Shown: piece by piece, positions 1-8,927 of the stretch | Layout of the letters: each line of letters starts with the position of its first letter | Numbering within the stretch: position 1 is the first letter of the stretch | DNA from: Caldilineaceae bacterium | GTDB taxonomy: Bacteria; Chloroflexota; Anaerolineae; Caldilineales; Caldilineaceae | DNA: 64,000 nt | Direction of reading: 5' to 3' | Assembly (NCBI GenBank): GCA_020846635.1 | Contig: JADLDO010000023.1 | Coordinates: 186,001 to 250,000, forward strand | Program-made: the position numbers and the translations under genes | The notes under the pieces: generated by a model | The model's input: the letters and a program-made list of their open reading frames with translations, nothing else | Database searches by the model: none | What the model was told of the DNA's origin: nothing

Positions 1-298
1 TCTCGCCCGTAATCACTCGATAATAGGCATGAACATGAACCAGGACACCACTTTCTTCGTCAAGCGCATAGTAGTGTTCGACGGACGGAAAAGCCTCCCC
101 ATCCGTCAGGATGGCGGGTCGAAAGCATAGTTGATCCAATATGACGCGAAAGCGGCTGGCGTCTTTTCGATGGATGAGCAGATCAATATCAGTTTGGCCC
201 GCTAGGCTTTTGGCAAGCGCTATATTGCTTTTCCAATGACAATAGCGGATGGCACTGCCGTTGAGTGCTTCCACCAGCCTATGAACGCTAATCAACAT
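1..298 (-). CDS. nucleotidyltransferase-like protein, N-terminal part (cut by window edge)
   Basis: An open frame begins at an ATG (296-298, minus strand) and runs off the left edge without a stop. The 99 visible residues carry a YCHWKSN motif followed by a T-D-I-D-L-L strand. This is the same order as in the protein at 9701-11275 (YCHWKSN, then N-D-L-D-L-L), and both continue to an H-V-H-x-H/Y-Y segment. It is therefore a paralogue of the nucleotidyltransferase-like half of that fusion. Whether a kinase half follows cannot be seen. The start overlaps the end of the upstream kinase gene by 11 bp, so translation is probably coupled. Function is inferred from the fold motif only; the substrate is unknown. 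Confidence 0.75.
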   Translation of the reverse strand, partial: MLISVHRLVEALNGSAIRYCHWKSNIALAKSLAGQTDIDLLIHRKDASRFRVILDQLCFRPAILTDGEAFPSVEHYYALDEESGVLVHVHAYYRVITGE

Positions 299-1136
299 AC
301 TCTTTTTCCTTGATAGAGAGCGATCGTGCATCCCGCATCGAATGGTCGGAAGATTGATGATGTAGAACAAAGCGCATGATGCACTCTATTGTCTCGCCAT
401 ATCTCTCGTTATATTTCTCGCTATAGCCCTGGTCATACCCATTGCCGGTGATTTCGGGATTTTCTACAATCAGGACACGGCTGCGAATTTCCTCTGTTTT
501 GACCAGTTGCTCAAACATTGCCACGGCACGATTGATGTAGGTCTCGATCTGCGCTTGGCTTTTTGCCCGCATTTCTCTACGGACATCCGCGCGCCGGAGG
601 GAGCGGTCAACCAGGCGATCTACTGGTGCCTTGACATAGACAATGAGATCCGGCAGCGGTATCAAAGAGGCAAAGTGGGCGATTTCTTCGGGTGTGTAAA
701 GCGCATTGGTATAGACAAAGATGTTATGCGCGATGAGCAGCATGCCTTCATCCACGAAAATCGCCCCCTGCTGTGGATGGCGGCGAATGCTCTCGTATAC
801 CCCGATCTTACGCACCAAACTACGTAGATTGTTAATGGTAATGAGCGAAAGCCTCTCATGACGCGCCAACATTCGCAGCGTGAACAGAACGAGCGCCCTA
901 TACCGCGGGAGCGAGCGCAGAAACAAGGGCAGTACAATCATTTCTTGAATCAAGTTCTGGGCTGAGGAATTTGTTACGCCTTGTAGGCCCAGGGGGGCTG
1001 CGATAAGATCAAAAGAGGTGCTTACCTCTGTCGCTTGAGCCAGCCTGCGCTGAACTTCTGACATAAGCGTTGTCTTTCCTGCCCCGGTGCTGCCGATGAA
1101 CTCGATAATCACAAGTGGGTCCGCTCCAAAGCGCAC
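288..1136 (-). CDS. P-loop kinase of the polysaccharide locus
   Basis: The protein has about 282 residues with a Walker A motif GSTGAGKTT at residues 15-23, right after the first beta strand, as in thymidylate/deoxynucleoside-kinase-like folds. The start is a GTG. A second GTG eight codons later would also keep the P-loop. It resembles the kinase at 8924-9691 in layout: an N-terminal P-loop, a lid-like basic segment rich in Arg near residue 185, and no membrane segments. It lies between a sulfotransferase gene (15 bp upstream) and the truncated nucleotidyltransferase gene, which it overlaps by 11 bp. A role in phosphorylating a sugar or lipid intermediate of the polysaccharide is inferred from context. 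True thymidylate kinase activity is less likely. Confidence 0.7.
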   Translation of the reverse strand: MRFGADPLVIIEFIGSTGAGKTTLMSEVQRRLAQATEVSTSFDLIAAPLGLQGVTNSSAQNLIQEMIVLPLFLRSLPRYRALVLFTLRMLARHERLSLITINNLRSLVRKIGVYESIRRHPQQGAIFVDEGMLLIAHNIFVYTNALYTPEEIAHFASLIPLPDLIVYVKAPVDRLVDRSLRRADVRREMRAKSQAQIETYINRAVAMFEQLVKTEEIRSRVLIVENPEITGNGYDQGYSEKYNERYGETIECIMRFVLHHQSSDHSMRDARSLSIKEKEYVD

Positions 1137-1151
1137 AAGAATTCCGTAGGA

Positions 1152-2024
1152 TTAGGCTTCATTGAGCCAGATCGACAGATCGCGGTTCAACAGGTCTTGC
1201 AGATTGAGAATGTCCGCGCGATACAACTGTAACAATTCGGCCCTCAGATCGGGGGGGAATTCGGGAGGGCTCTTTAGGTTCTGCTGCGTGACTCGTTTGG
1301 CAAGGCCCTGCATGCTCTCTGGGAGTACCGACTTTGCCATGCTGATCAAGGCCGGGTGATAGAACAGGCGGTTGAGCAACCTGTTTTTTGGAATCGCCCC
1401 CGGATTGTGCCGGATGGAGGTGTCTAGCACATGGTTCGTGTCGACACCCAGAAATTTGAACAGATCCTGAACGACCCTGGCCGGATCTTCCTTAAATTCT
1501 TCAAACAGACAGATCTTGATCTGTTCTTTTGGAAAAACATCGAAATATCGTTTGAGTTGGTTGTAGTAGAATCCTTCTTTGACGTGATGAGATTCTGACG
1601 TTAAGCGCTCCGGGATGTCCAGCGCGGCGCGCCCCTTGCGTACGCGCATCAGAAAGCCGGAAAAGGCGCGATCCGCCGGGTTGCGCAGGCTTGCCACCAG
1701 TTTCACCTCTGGAATGCAATCGTGGATTCGCCGCGCGGTAGTGGGGCAGGCGAAATAGCGTGGCGAGGCTTCGCCAATCGCAATCTCGCCGGAGACACCC
1801 GCAAACAACGCTTCATATTCCTGAAGGGTCTTGGCCCGAAAGTAGGGCGGGTTGGGTGGATGCTTTTCCCCTGTCCGTCTCTCGGCATGCGCCTCTTCAC
1901 AGGCAAAGAAGTTTGTCTCCTTAATTGGACTCATAAAGACCTGGGGGTGCTGATCCAGATAGTGGTAAAGAGATGTCGTTCCCCCTTTGGCAACACCAAT
2001 AATGATGAAGTTGGGCAATGTCAT
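1152..2024 (-). CDS. PAPS-dependent sulfotransferase
   Basis: This 290-residue protein has the two hallmarks of the sulfotransferase family. The 5'-phosphosulfate loop is GVAKGGTTSLYHYL from residue 10 (Lys13), and the 3'-phosphate binding segment is SLRNPADRAFSGF, with Arg114 and Ser122. These enzymes move sulfate from PAPS to a hydroxyl group. In this locus the acceptor is probably a sugar of the exopolysaccharide (inference). No signal peptide or membrane segment is visible, so it should act in the cytoplasm before export. It is one of three sulfotransferases in the first 9 kb; the other two are of a different subfamily. Confidence 0.9.
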   Translation of the reverse strand: MTLPNFIIIGVAKGGTTSLYHYLDQHPQVFMSPIKETNFFACEEAHAERRTGEKHPPNPPYFRAKTLQEYEALFAGVSGEIAIGEASPRYFACPTTARRIHDCIPEVKLVASLRNPADRAFSGFLMRVRKGRAALDIPERLTSESHHVKEGFYYNQLKRYFDVFPKEQIKICLFEEFKEDPARVVQDLFKFLGVDTNHVLDTSIRHNPGAIPKNRLLNRLFYHPALISMAKSVLPESMQGLAKRVTQQNLKSPPEFPPDLRAELLQLYRADILNLQDLLNRDLSIWLNEA

Positions 2025-2070
2025 AGAAGGCTGCTCCCAAGAACTGTGTGGATCTCTGCCAACTGGATGC

Positions 2071-3189
2071 TTACGCCCCGGAGTAGGAAAGGGCTGGATG
2101 GTTCGTTATTTGTGCGTACACTTCCTCATAGCCTGCATGCATGGCGCGTAGGCTGAATTTTTCTTCAACCAAATCTCTACACGCCTGGCCTATCCTTGCT
2201 CTCTCCGCAGCCGGCATCTCTCTAAAGCGTTTGATCTCGCGCGCAAAGCCTGCAACGTCACCTACCGGAACCAGGGGAATAAAGTCTGTGCCTTGAGCAA
2301 TTTCCCGGTGTGGCTGAATATCGGAGAGTAGAACCGGGCAGCGGCAGGCCATCGCTTCAAGCACAGCAATGGGCAGCCCTTCGCCGAGCGAGGTAGAAAT
2401 GAATAAATCGGCATTAAGCAGATTTTCAAATACCTTTTCGCGCGGGATGAGTCCTGTAAACTCTATCCGAGCTTCAGGAGTTGCTTCCCTTTTTGCGATG
2501 AGTGACTGGCGCAAAGGCCCATCACCCATGTATACCAACTTGCTGCTTGGGTCTGCGGCCTGTTGAAAGGCGGCCAAAACAGAAAATGGACTCTTGATGT
2601 CAACCAGGCGACTGATGGCAACGACTAGGAAGTCACCTGTTTGTTCACTTCTTTGATGATTGGCTGCGATGCGATCAACGCGTGAGAGGTCGAGGCCATT
2701 TTGAACAAAGCGAAGCCTATCACCAGCAAGCCATCGATACAGGGCGGGAAAACTATCGTAACTTGCCCGGCTGCAACAGACTATCCGCTGAAAGTTAGCA
2801 AAAACAGGTAGATACATGAGCCGATTTCTAAACTTGTAGTTCTGATAACTGTCATGCACTGTAATGACTGTTGAATGTGCGAATTTTCGATTGGAGAAGA
2901 GATTCGCTATCAAAAACAAGAAACCAAGATGAGGCGCATGAATATGGATGATGTCATATTCTTTTGCATCCAGGGCAGCCTTCAAGGCGCGAATAAAACC
3001 CGTCACAGAACCATTGCCCTCAAACAATGTCAGTGTTTCTGGCGGGGTAACATCTGATGTAAAAAAGGTACATATTGAGATGTCATGCTTGTTTGCCCAG
3101 GGCAGAAAGAACAGATTGTAGGGGGCGCTTGTCTCCCGGATTGCCAGGAGCACGCGCAGAATTTGTAATTTCCCACTTGACTCATACAC
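2071..3189 (-). CDS. glycosyltransferase, GT-B fold (family 4-like)
   Basis: The protein has 372 residues with the usual GT4 C-terminal half: a V-A-I-S-R-L-V-D-I-K-S strand-loop near residue 190, the acidic E-G-L-P-I-A-V-L-E-A-M-A segment (donor nucleotide binding, E-x7-E type), and a terminal L-x-x-x-Y-x-x-x-Y helix. It should transfer a sugar from a nucleotide donor to a growing lipid-linked oligosaccharide at the inner membrane face. The start is GTG at 3187-3189, overlapping the stop of the upstream glycosyltransferase by 8 bp, which suggests translational coupling. The sugar donor cannot be read from the sequence. Confidence 0.9.
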   Translation of the reverse strand: MYESSGKLQILRVLLAIRETSAPYNLFFLPWANKHDISICTFFTSDVTPPETLTLFEGNGSVTGFIRALKAALDAKEYDIIHIHAPHLGFLFLIANLFSNRKFAHSTVITVHDSYQNYKFRNRLMYLPVFANFQRIVCCSRASYDSFPALYRWLAGDRLRFVQNGLDLSRVDRIAANHQRSEQTGDFLVVAISRLVDIKSPFSVLAAFQQAADPSSKLVYMGDGPLRQSLIAKREATPEARIEFTGLIPREKVFENLLNADLFISTSLGEGLPIAVLEAMACRCPVLLSDIQPHREIAQGTDFIPLVPVGDVAGFAREIKRFREMPAAERARIGQACRDLVEEKFSLRAMHAGYEEVYAQITNHPALSYSGA

Positions 3190-4357
3190 GGTAGAGATTC
3201 TCCTTTTCAGTCTGCTCTATTTTGTTCTGGACTGGGTGCTTCCGGGCATCACCATCGAACAAAAGGCTGAGATACTGGTCGACCACAGCTTCCAGCGAAT
3301 AGGGATGCCAGCTTTCTGCGGTCGGCTGTGGCGTCTCACCGGCTAAACCCGCTTGGATTGCCTGGGCCAGCGCATTGACATCTCCCATCGGTACGAGCAC
3401 GCCATGTTGCCCATCGACCAGGATCTCCCGGGGGCCACTTGGGCAGTCGGTCGCAATGATCGGTGAACCGCAGTAGAGCGCCTCGATGAGCACCGTAGGC
3501 AAACCCTCCCATTGCGACGAGAGGACATAGAGCGAGGCGTGGCTCATATAGGCATAGGGGTTTTCCACAAAGCCTGGCATGGCAACGTCTTCTCTTAGGT
3601 CAAGCTGGTTGACCAGCGCTTCCAACTCTGGCCGATCTGGCCCTTCACCCAGAATTAGGAGCCGAGCCGGACGACTCTGGCGTACTTGGGCAAAGGCCTG
3701 AATGAGCGTGGGAAAGTCCTTCTGCTTTGTCAGGCGACCAACCGCCAAGAGGACGGGCGGTTGATTGGGCCGAAACCAGGGGTGCGTCAGGGCTGCCCGC
3801 GCCTTCTCGCGCACCTCCGGCGTGATGACCGGGTTGTACAACATCTGAATTCGTTCGCGAGGAATCCCGGTGACTTGGCTCAGGTCATCGGCGACGCCTT
3901 GCGAGTTGCCAATCACATGATCGGCCCACGGGTAGAAATGTTTGACCAAGAGCGGCACGATTCTCTGCCGCCGCCTGGCTGAGTTGTGAGCCGAGCGCGA
4001 TAGGGTGTTCTGTTCGTTGACCAGCACTTGGCTGGGGATGCCCGCCAAACTGCGAGCCCAGAGGGCAACGATGTTGGCATAGTTCAGCGCCGAGATCAGC
4101 GCCGCAGGCTCTTCTCGACGCAAGTAGCGCACCAAAGCCGGCAGACAAGCCAATATCCGCGATGCCTTCAAATCGACAATGCGGACTGCCGCGTCAACGT
4201 GGCTCAAATAGGGGCCTGTGGCCTGGGCCAACACCAGATCGACGGGATAGCCACAGCCGGCAATCCCATGAGCCAGGTTGAGCATGGAGCGTTCAGCGCC
4301 GCCCCCACTTAAGGAAGGTAAAAAGATCGCCACTTTGGTTTTTTTGTTCATAGTCAT
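3182..4357 (-). CDS. glycosyltransferase, GT-B fold (family 4-like)
   Basis: The reading frame is open to 4555, but the part before 4357 overlaps the well-supported polymerase gene and encodes low-complexity residues. I therefore start at ATG 4357 (MTMNKKTK), with ATG 4351 as an equal alternative. After the start comes a typical N-terminal GT-B strand with G-G-G-A-E-R-S, then a C-terminal domain with L-A-V-G-R-L-T-x-Q-K-D and E-G-L-P-T-V-L-I-E-A. It should add a sugar to the repeat unit of the locus polysaccharide. The start region lies in a 15 bp tandem repeat (4351-4410) that encodes N-x-L-T-L pentapeptides and supplies several in-frame ATGs. No clear Shine-Dalgarno sequence fixes the start. 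Confidence 0.87.
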   Translation of the reverse strand: MTMNKKTKVAIFLPSLSGGGAERSMLNLAHGIAGCGYPVDLVLAQATGPYLSHVDAAVRIVDLKASRILACLPALVRYLRREEPAALISALNYANIVALWARSLAGIPSQVLVNEQNTLSRSAHNSARRRQRIVPLLVKHFYPWADHVIGNSQGVADDLSQVTGIPRERIQMLYNPVITPEVREKARAALTHPWFRPNQPPVLLAVGRLTKQKDFPTLIQAFAQVRQSRPARLLILGEGPDRPELEALVNQLDLREDVAMPGFVENPYAYMSHASLYVLSSQWEGLPTVLIEALYCGSPIIATDCPSGPREILVDGQHGVLVPMGDVNALAQAIQAGLAGETPQPTAESWHPYSLEAVVDQYLSLLFDGDARKHPVQNKIEQTEKENLYRV

Positions 4358-4410
4358 TTCATTCAGCGTCAGTTTATTCGGCATCAGTTTATTCAGTGTC
4401 AAATCATTTA
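4351..4410. repeat. 15 bp tandem repeat, four units, at a gene junction
   Basis: Four 15 bp units (4351, 4366, 4381, 4396) share the pattern G-N-R-T-C-A-G-T-T-T-A-T-T-C-A. The two middle units differ at only two positions and the outer ones are more degenerate. The repeat spans the overlap between the end of the polymerase gene and the start of the next glycosyltransferase gene. Because the unit is a multiple of three, copy-number change would alter the N-terminus or leader spacing without shifting frame. Confidence 0.8.
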
Positions 4411-5675
4411 ACGTAGCCAAGTTGCGGCTTCTCCGTGGCGTCTCGCGCCCATTTGCTGCGTTTGGCGGATCGTGTGGCCTGAGTTTCCGGCTCATCGCGC
4501 TTCGATGGCTGTTTGGCTTCTTCGTTCTGCGCGGCGAGGGAGCCACTTGCGACAATCAAACATAGAACCAACCAGGTGGCCCTCCGATATTCATAGGTCA
4601 GACTAGAAGCGCCAATGCCCCAGACCATGAAAACAGTGAGCCAGAAGTTTCTATCCCACTTGGGCTGCTCCAATGCGCTGAGAACGGTCAGGGTCAGGAT
4701 GATGCCAAAGAGGGCGAAGCCGATCAGCCCCAACTCAACCAAAACCGATATAAAGGAGTTGTGCGCCAGGTTTCCTCGGCTTGTTATAGAACGGTACATA
4801 TCGGCCCCGACACCCAGAAGCGGATGGTCTACAAAGGCCTCAAGACCTTGCATCCAATGAACAGTGCGACCATTGAGATCGCCTTCGGTGATTTCGTTGG
4901 CTGTCGTACTAAACCGCTGGAATGATCTCATTGTCTGCACATAAGGCAATGCAATAAGGACAGCCAACATCATGACCATAAAAATCGTGATTCTTGCCCA
5001 GAGTCGAAGCCGCGTCAGCGAGGCAAGACCAAAGGCTACCCCCGGAATTGCGGCAAGCAACGCTGAGCGCGTGCCGGAGAGGGTAATGCCCAGAAACGCG
5101 ACGAAGATGTAGGCGTAGTTGACGAAGCGCAGCAATGTGCCGATTCTCGTCGTGCTCTTTCGGTTGGCAAGATACCAAGCCACCGGTATGCCCAGCGCCA
5201 CCATGTTGCCGTACCCATCGGGATTCGAGTGATCACTTGGGCTGAAGCGTTGGTAATGAGGATAAAAAACGTTGCCGGAAAAGAAGTTGGAAGCCGCCGT
5301 ACCAATGGCTACATATTGACCCAGGACAAAGGCTTGCAGGCCGGCTGATATGGCTGCGCGAGTGGTAAATAGATCCCACATGATCAGGACCATGCCGAGC
5401 AACTGCACCCATGTCTGTACATGAACGATGGTGGTCTCAGGATCCGCGCTCCAGAACACACTCAGCGCGTTCCACAGCACGAAGGCGGCGACCGCAATCT
5501 GAAATGGGCCAGGTTTCCTCAAACGGTTTGTAATCACAACGGTCGCTACCCAGAGAGCTGCCAGCACAAACCCCACGAGTTTGGCCCCCGTACCCACACC
5601 CGGCAGTTGAACCACACCCTCCCAGGGAATAAAAAAGATGAAAACGAGCGACAGCGCAAATACAATGCTTCGCAT
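4404..5675 (-). CDS. O-antigen ligase/polymerase (Wzy/WaaL-like) membrane protein
   Basis: The frame is open far upstream, but the credible start is ATG 5675 (MRSIVFALSL), two bases after the stop of the flippase gene. This gives about 423 residues. The protein is strongly hydrophobic with roughly ten or more membrane segments. A long extracytoplasmic loop near the middle to end contains H-P-L-L-G-V-G and L-A-H-N-S-F-I-S, the pattern of the O-antigen ligase (Wzy_C) domain. It likely polymerises or ligates the repeat unit on the outer membrane face or cell surface. The C-terminal 40 residues are charged and cytoplasmic in character. Adjacent flippase and glycosyltransferases support a Wzx/Wzy-type pathway. 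Confidence 0.85.
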   Translation of the reverse strand: MRSIVFALSLVFIFFIPWEGVVQLPGVGTGAKLVGFVLAALWVATVVITNRLRKPGPFQIAVAAFVLWNALSVFWSADPETTIVHVQTWVQLLGMVLIMWDLFTTRAAISAGLQAFVLGQYVAIGTAASNFFSGNVFYPHYQRFSPSDHSNPDGYGNMVALGIPVAWYLANRKSTTRIGTLLRFVNYAYIFVAFLGITLSGTRSALLAAIPGVAFGLASLTRLRLWARITIFMVMMLAVLIALPYVQTMRSFQRFSTTANEITEGDLNGRTVHWMQGLEAFVDHPLLGVGADMYRSITSRGNLAHNSFISVLVELGLIGFALFGIILTLTVLSALEQPKWDRNFWLTVFMVWGIGASSLTYEYRRATWLVLCLIVASGSLAAQNEEAKQPSKRDEPETQATRSAKRSKWARDATEKPQLGYVK

Positions 5676-5677
5676 GA

Positions 5678-7159
5678 CTACTGTCCCCCAAACGCGCGGA
5701 TATACTGGTTGACCCGGGGAAAGGTGAGGCTCACAAGCTCCAGCATCTGCCGCGAAAGGGATCGTGCTGTCAGCACGATCATCAGGAGGTAGGCTATGCC
5801 GCCTACCATCACGTAAAGAGCCACTTGCAGATAGGCGTTCAACCCTTGATTCTTTAAGAGATACTGCAATCCAAAGATCGCTGCCACCATGACCACGGAG
5901 GCGAACAAGGGCGCTGCGAACTGTGCAAGGTACGTTCCAAAATCGATATGGATCAGTTTGCGTACAGTCAAAAAGGAGACGGGCGCAAGCAAATAGCCTG
6001 CAATGACGAACGAGGCGGATACGGCGACAATGCCCCTGCGTACAACCAGCAGGAAACCAATCACGCTGCACACAGAAGTCAGGAGCATGATGCCGAATTC
6101 CCATGATGGTTTCCCGGAGGCGCGGATGACGCTGCCATTAAAGGCCAGCACAGAATGGAGAATGCCAATCACCGCCAGAATTTGCATGACGGGAATACTG
6201 GGTCCCCATTTTTCACCAAAGAGAAGTGGAACCAATTCTGGCGCCAGGGCAGCCATCCCAATAAAGACCGGAAAAGCGAGCAGGCTTGTATACTGGGTGA
6301 CTTTGTAAAAGGCATCGCGTATCCGTTCCGGATTGTGTTGCAGGCGGGCAAAGGTTGGAAATGCGACAGAATTGATAATGCCGGTCACGAGCCGGATTGT
6401 GACCAACAGCAGTTGGTAGCCGATGGTGTAGTAGCCCAACAGAGTCGGCCCCAGGAAGTAGCCGATGAGGAAGTCGTCCGAGCGTTGGGTGATCACGCGC
6501 AAAATGTTGGTGCCGGTGATGGAAATCCCAAAAGTGAACAGATCCTTGTAATGTTTGATGGAGACCCTAAACCCTGGTCGCCAATCGCTGACTCGCCACA
6601 GAGCGATGGCCGCTGCCAATGATCTTGCCAAGTCCTGGCCGACAAGACTCCAGACACCGAATCCGGCCAAAGCCATAACCACGCCCACAACGCCGCCGAT
6701 GATCGTGGCTGCGAGCGAGCGAGCCGCTAAGCTTTTGAAGGCTAGGTTGCGTTGCAGAATCGCCATCTGCGTGCTGCATAGAGCGCTAAATATGAAACTT
6801 ACGGAGAGCCAACTCAATACCGGGGCTAGATTTGGTTCTGCAAAGAGCGTCGCCGCCCATCCTGAGGCAGCGACAGTGCCGAGTGTCAGCAGCGTGCCGG
6901 TCAAGATACTGAGCCAGAAAGCTGTGTCGAGATGTTCGGGATCAAGTTCAGCGCGTTGCACGATGGCGGCGCTAAAACCTTGATCCAGGAAAATCTCGAT
7001 AAAGGCTGTGAACGCAGAGGCCAGGGCCACCAGACCAAACGCTTCTGGGGCCAGCAGGCGCGATAGAACGATAAAGCTGAGCGACCAAACAGCCGTTCTA
7101 CCCCACTTTTGGATGACCGACCAAATGATTCCTTTAGCTGCTTCTTGCCGCAAACTCAT
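5678..7159 (-). CDS. polysaccharide flippase, MOP superfamily (Wzx/WzxC-like)
   Basis: The 493-residue protein has about 14 predicted hydrophobic helices. It opens with the family's N-terminal signature, G-I-I-W-S-V-I-Q-K-W-G-R, followed by S-R-L-L-A-P-E-A-F-G near residue 33. The Gln-Arg-Ser-Asp-Asp-F-L-I-G-Y-F-L-G motif in the middle is also typical of the lipopolysaccharide exporter branch. It should flip undecaprenyl-linked repeat units across the membrane. Its position immediately upstream of the polymerase gene (2 bp gap) is the expected order for a Wzx-Wzy pair. Confidence 0.9.
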   Translation of the reverse strand: MSLRQEAAKGIIWSVIQKWGRTAVWSLSFIVLSRLLAPEAFGLVALASAFTAFIEIFLDQGFSAAIVQRAELDPEHLDTAFWLSILTGTLLTLGTVAASGWAATLFAEPNLAPVLSWLSVSFIFSALCSTQMAILQRNLAFKSLAARSLAATIIGGVVGVVMALAGFGVWSLVGQDLARSLAAAIALWRVSDWRPGFRVSIKHYKDLFTFGISITGTNILRVITQRSDDFLIGYFLGPTLLGYYTIGYQLLLVTIRLVTGIINSVAFPTFARLQHNPERIRDAFYKVTQYTSLLAFPVFIGMAALAPELVPLLFGEKWGPSIPVMQILAVIGILHSVLAFNGSVIRASGKPSWEFGIMLLTSVCSVIGFLLVVRRGIVAVSASFVIAGYLLAPVSFLTVRKLIHIDFGTYLAQFAAPLFASVVMVAAIFGLQYLLKNQGLNAYLQVALYVMVGGIAYLLMIVLTARSLSRQMLELVSLTFPRVNQYIRAFGGQ

Positions 7160-7196
7160 GGATATTCATCCCTATGTTCTATGCCTGCCGCCCGTG

Positions 7197-7226
7197 ACCT
7201 AGACAACCTTAACCTAGACAACCTTG
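7197..7226. repeat. 15 bp tandem duplication over a stop codon
   Basis: Two 15 bp units (7197-7211 and 7212-7226) match at 14 of 15 positions. The right unit holds the last codons and the TAG stop of the sulfotransferase gene at 7214-8029. The left unit lies just outside the gene, before the flippase start at 7159. Confidence 0.8.
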
Positions 7227-8029
7227 ACACCCTTGCGATGGAGGTACAACAAGGGCTTGTAAAGCACATATTGTTTGAGGCGCGACAGGGTCAAATTCCG
7301 GTAATTAAAGCTGTGATTCCGTCCTTGCTGATAGTGCGCCACATCTTCTGCCAGGGAGGGGCCATATTCCCGTTGGCGCGCGGGGTACAATTCCTGTGTG
7401 ACAAAGTGATAGAGCTTCAGGTCTGCCTGGTTGGCCTCAATCAGCATCTGGCGAGTTCTTTCGTTTGCCAGCAGACTCTGCGCGATGGTGTTGTTGCGGG
7501 CCTCGTTCACTCGCTGATAGGAGATATTCAACTGTTCGGCTATGAGCGCCTTGAACAAGAGCATGGATTCGTCAAAACGCTCAGTCAGGCCGACAAAGAT
7601 CTCTTTGGCCCGAATCATCCGAATGGCCTCATCCACATCTGCCACACCGGCGATCATTTTGGTTTGACTGTTACGCGGCCATTCCAACTGGATCCATTCT
7701 TCAAAGACAAGGTCTTTCTTTCCTCGATATTGCACATTGTATTGGAAGCGAGATGCACACGTCTTCAGGGGGTCACGCATGAACGTGAAATACTGAAGCT
7801 CGGAGCCATTCGCCTGTAGATCGACGTGCCCGGTAATGCGATGCCCGGCGATACTTTCCAAATGAGGGTAAAGCTTACGCAGGCGTTGCAGATCGTTGTT
7901 CGAAAAAGGTTTGTCTTTCGGCAGCGTCTGCCAGGGCTCCGCCTCGCAGTGATGGGGGCCAAATGTGCTGCGCAGCATGTAGCGCACAGTGCGCCCGGCA
8001 GTCTTATTAATATGGATGAATACAAGCAT
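7214..8029 (-). CDS. sulfotransferase, family-2 (carbohydrate sulfotransferase-like)
   Basis: This 271-residue protein starts directly with the 5'-phosphosulfate loop F-I-H-I-N-K-T-A-G-R-T-V (residues 4-15), as in 2-O-sulfotransferase-type family members. A 3'-phosphate motif F-M-R-D-P-L-K-T-C-A-S-R-F follows around residues 83-95 (Arg85, Ser93). The ATG at 8029 has a good Shine-Dalgarno sequence (AGGGGAG, six bases before). It probably sulfates a sugar of the exopolysaccharide. Its C-terminal few codons sit in a tandem 15 bp duplication. Confidence 0.87.
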   Translation of the reverse strand: MLVFIHINKTAGRTVRYMLRSTFGPHHCEAEPWQTLPKDKPFSNNDLQRLRKLYPHLESIAGHRITGHVDLQANGSELQYFTFMRDPLKTCASRFQYNVQYRGKKDLVFEEWIQLEWPRNSQTKMIAGVADVDEAIRMIRAKEIFVGLTERFDESMLLFKALIAEQLNISYQRVNEARNNTIAQSLLANERTRQMLIEANQADLKLYHFVTQELYPARQREYGPSLAEDVAHYQQGRNHSFNYRNLTLSRLKQYVLYKPLLYLHRKGVKVV

Positions 8030-8120
8030 ATGAACTCCCCTAACCCACTCCGCTGACGCAAATTACGCCCTCTTTTTCAGGCTCTCATCCACAAAACGGG
8101 GCGATTCCTCATGGGCGATG

Positions 8121-8927
8121 CTAGAGCCGGCAATCTTCATAGCCCAACAGCTCAATGTCTTTCTGGTATCGCCGGGCAATGATTTCCCATGTGTTTTTGT
8201 CGTAGTAATCCTTGTAATGGTAACTGGGTCGCTTCTTCTCGGAGCCACGTTGCAGGCTCTCTCCGCCCAGGCCGATGCGCTGGGCCACCTGTTGGAAGTC
8301 GTCTTTGAAGGTTTCCAGATGTCCAACATAATCCACAAGCAACTCGCCACTGGCGTTACAGAGAAAGGTATACTGTGAGCGGAAATGTTTATCGGCGTAC
8401 TCGTCGGGGATCTCTGCCACTGCGTTGACAAATTCTTCAAAAGACATATTGGCATTGAGAACCAGAAACGATGCCAGGCGATGGCGAAGTGCGCCGGCGG
8501 ACCTGGGCATGACATAGTAGAGGCACTGTGTCCAAAATGTCTGATTGAGATTCCTCGAATTCACAACCTTTGATTGGTAGCAAGAAGCAATGCGCGCCCA
8601 CGGGTTGCGAATGAAACAGAATTTGAAATGGCTCGAATAGGGGCCTGTTTCGATTTCGCCCATCGTCAGAACGGGAAAACGCGTGGCATGCGGCGCAAGC
8701 CCCGGCAGCCCAAGCTCTTTCTTGAAAAGTGTCTTGAGCGCGGTGGACGCGACCTTCGGTATTTGAAAGTAAATGGCGTTAAATGGCTCCAAAAGGATCG
8801 GCAGCGAGTTGTCATATCCCTGGAGCCGGAGGAGCGCCTTGACAGGGGCCTTACGCGTTCGCCGGACGACGCTTTTCAAACGCCGTTTGATTGAGTAGGG
8901 CTGAGGCTCAGAAGTCGCTACATTCAT
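8121..8927 (-). CDS. sulfotransferase, family-2 (carbohydrate sulfotransferase-like)
   Basis: The protein has 268 residues. The 5'-phosphosulfate loop is I-P-K-V-A-S-T-A-L around residues 56-64, and the 3'-phosphate segment is F-I-R-N-P-W-A-R-I-A-S-C-Y (Arg107, Ser115). Both match the Golgi-type carbohydrate sulfotransferases (CHST family) and their bacterial relatives. The basic N-terminal 35 residues contain no convincing membrane anchor. The ATG overlaps the stop of the upstream kinase gene as ATGA, so the two are probably translated as a pair. The acceptor is likely a sugar of this locus's polysaccharide (inference). Confidence 0.87.
   Translation of the reverse strand: MNVATSEPQPYSIKRRLKSVVRRTRKAPVKALLRLQGYDNSLPILLEPFNAIYFQIPKVASTALKTLFKKELGLPGLAPHATRFPVLTMGEIETGPYSSHFKFCFIRNPWARIASCYQSKVVNSRNLNQTFWTQCLYYVMPRSAGALRHRLASFLVLNANMSFEEFVNAVAEIPDEYADKHFRSQYTFLCNASGELLVDYVGHLETFKDDFQQVAQRIGLGGESLQRGSEKKRPSYHYKDYYDKNTWEIIARRYQKDIELLGYEDCRL

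Noticed and set aside
4358..4555. N-terminal extension of the glycosyltransferase at 3182
   Set aside because: It overlaps the conserved polymerase C-terminus and encodes low-complexity repeats.
5676..6104. N-terminal extension of the polymerase frame
   Set aside because: It lies inside the flippase gene in another frame and has no family similarity.
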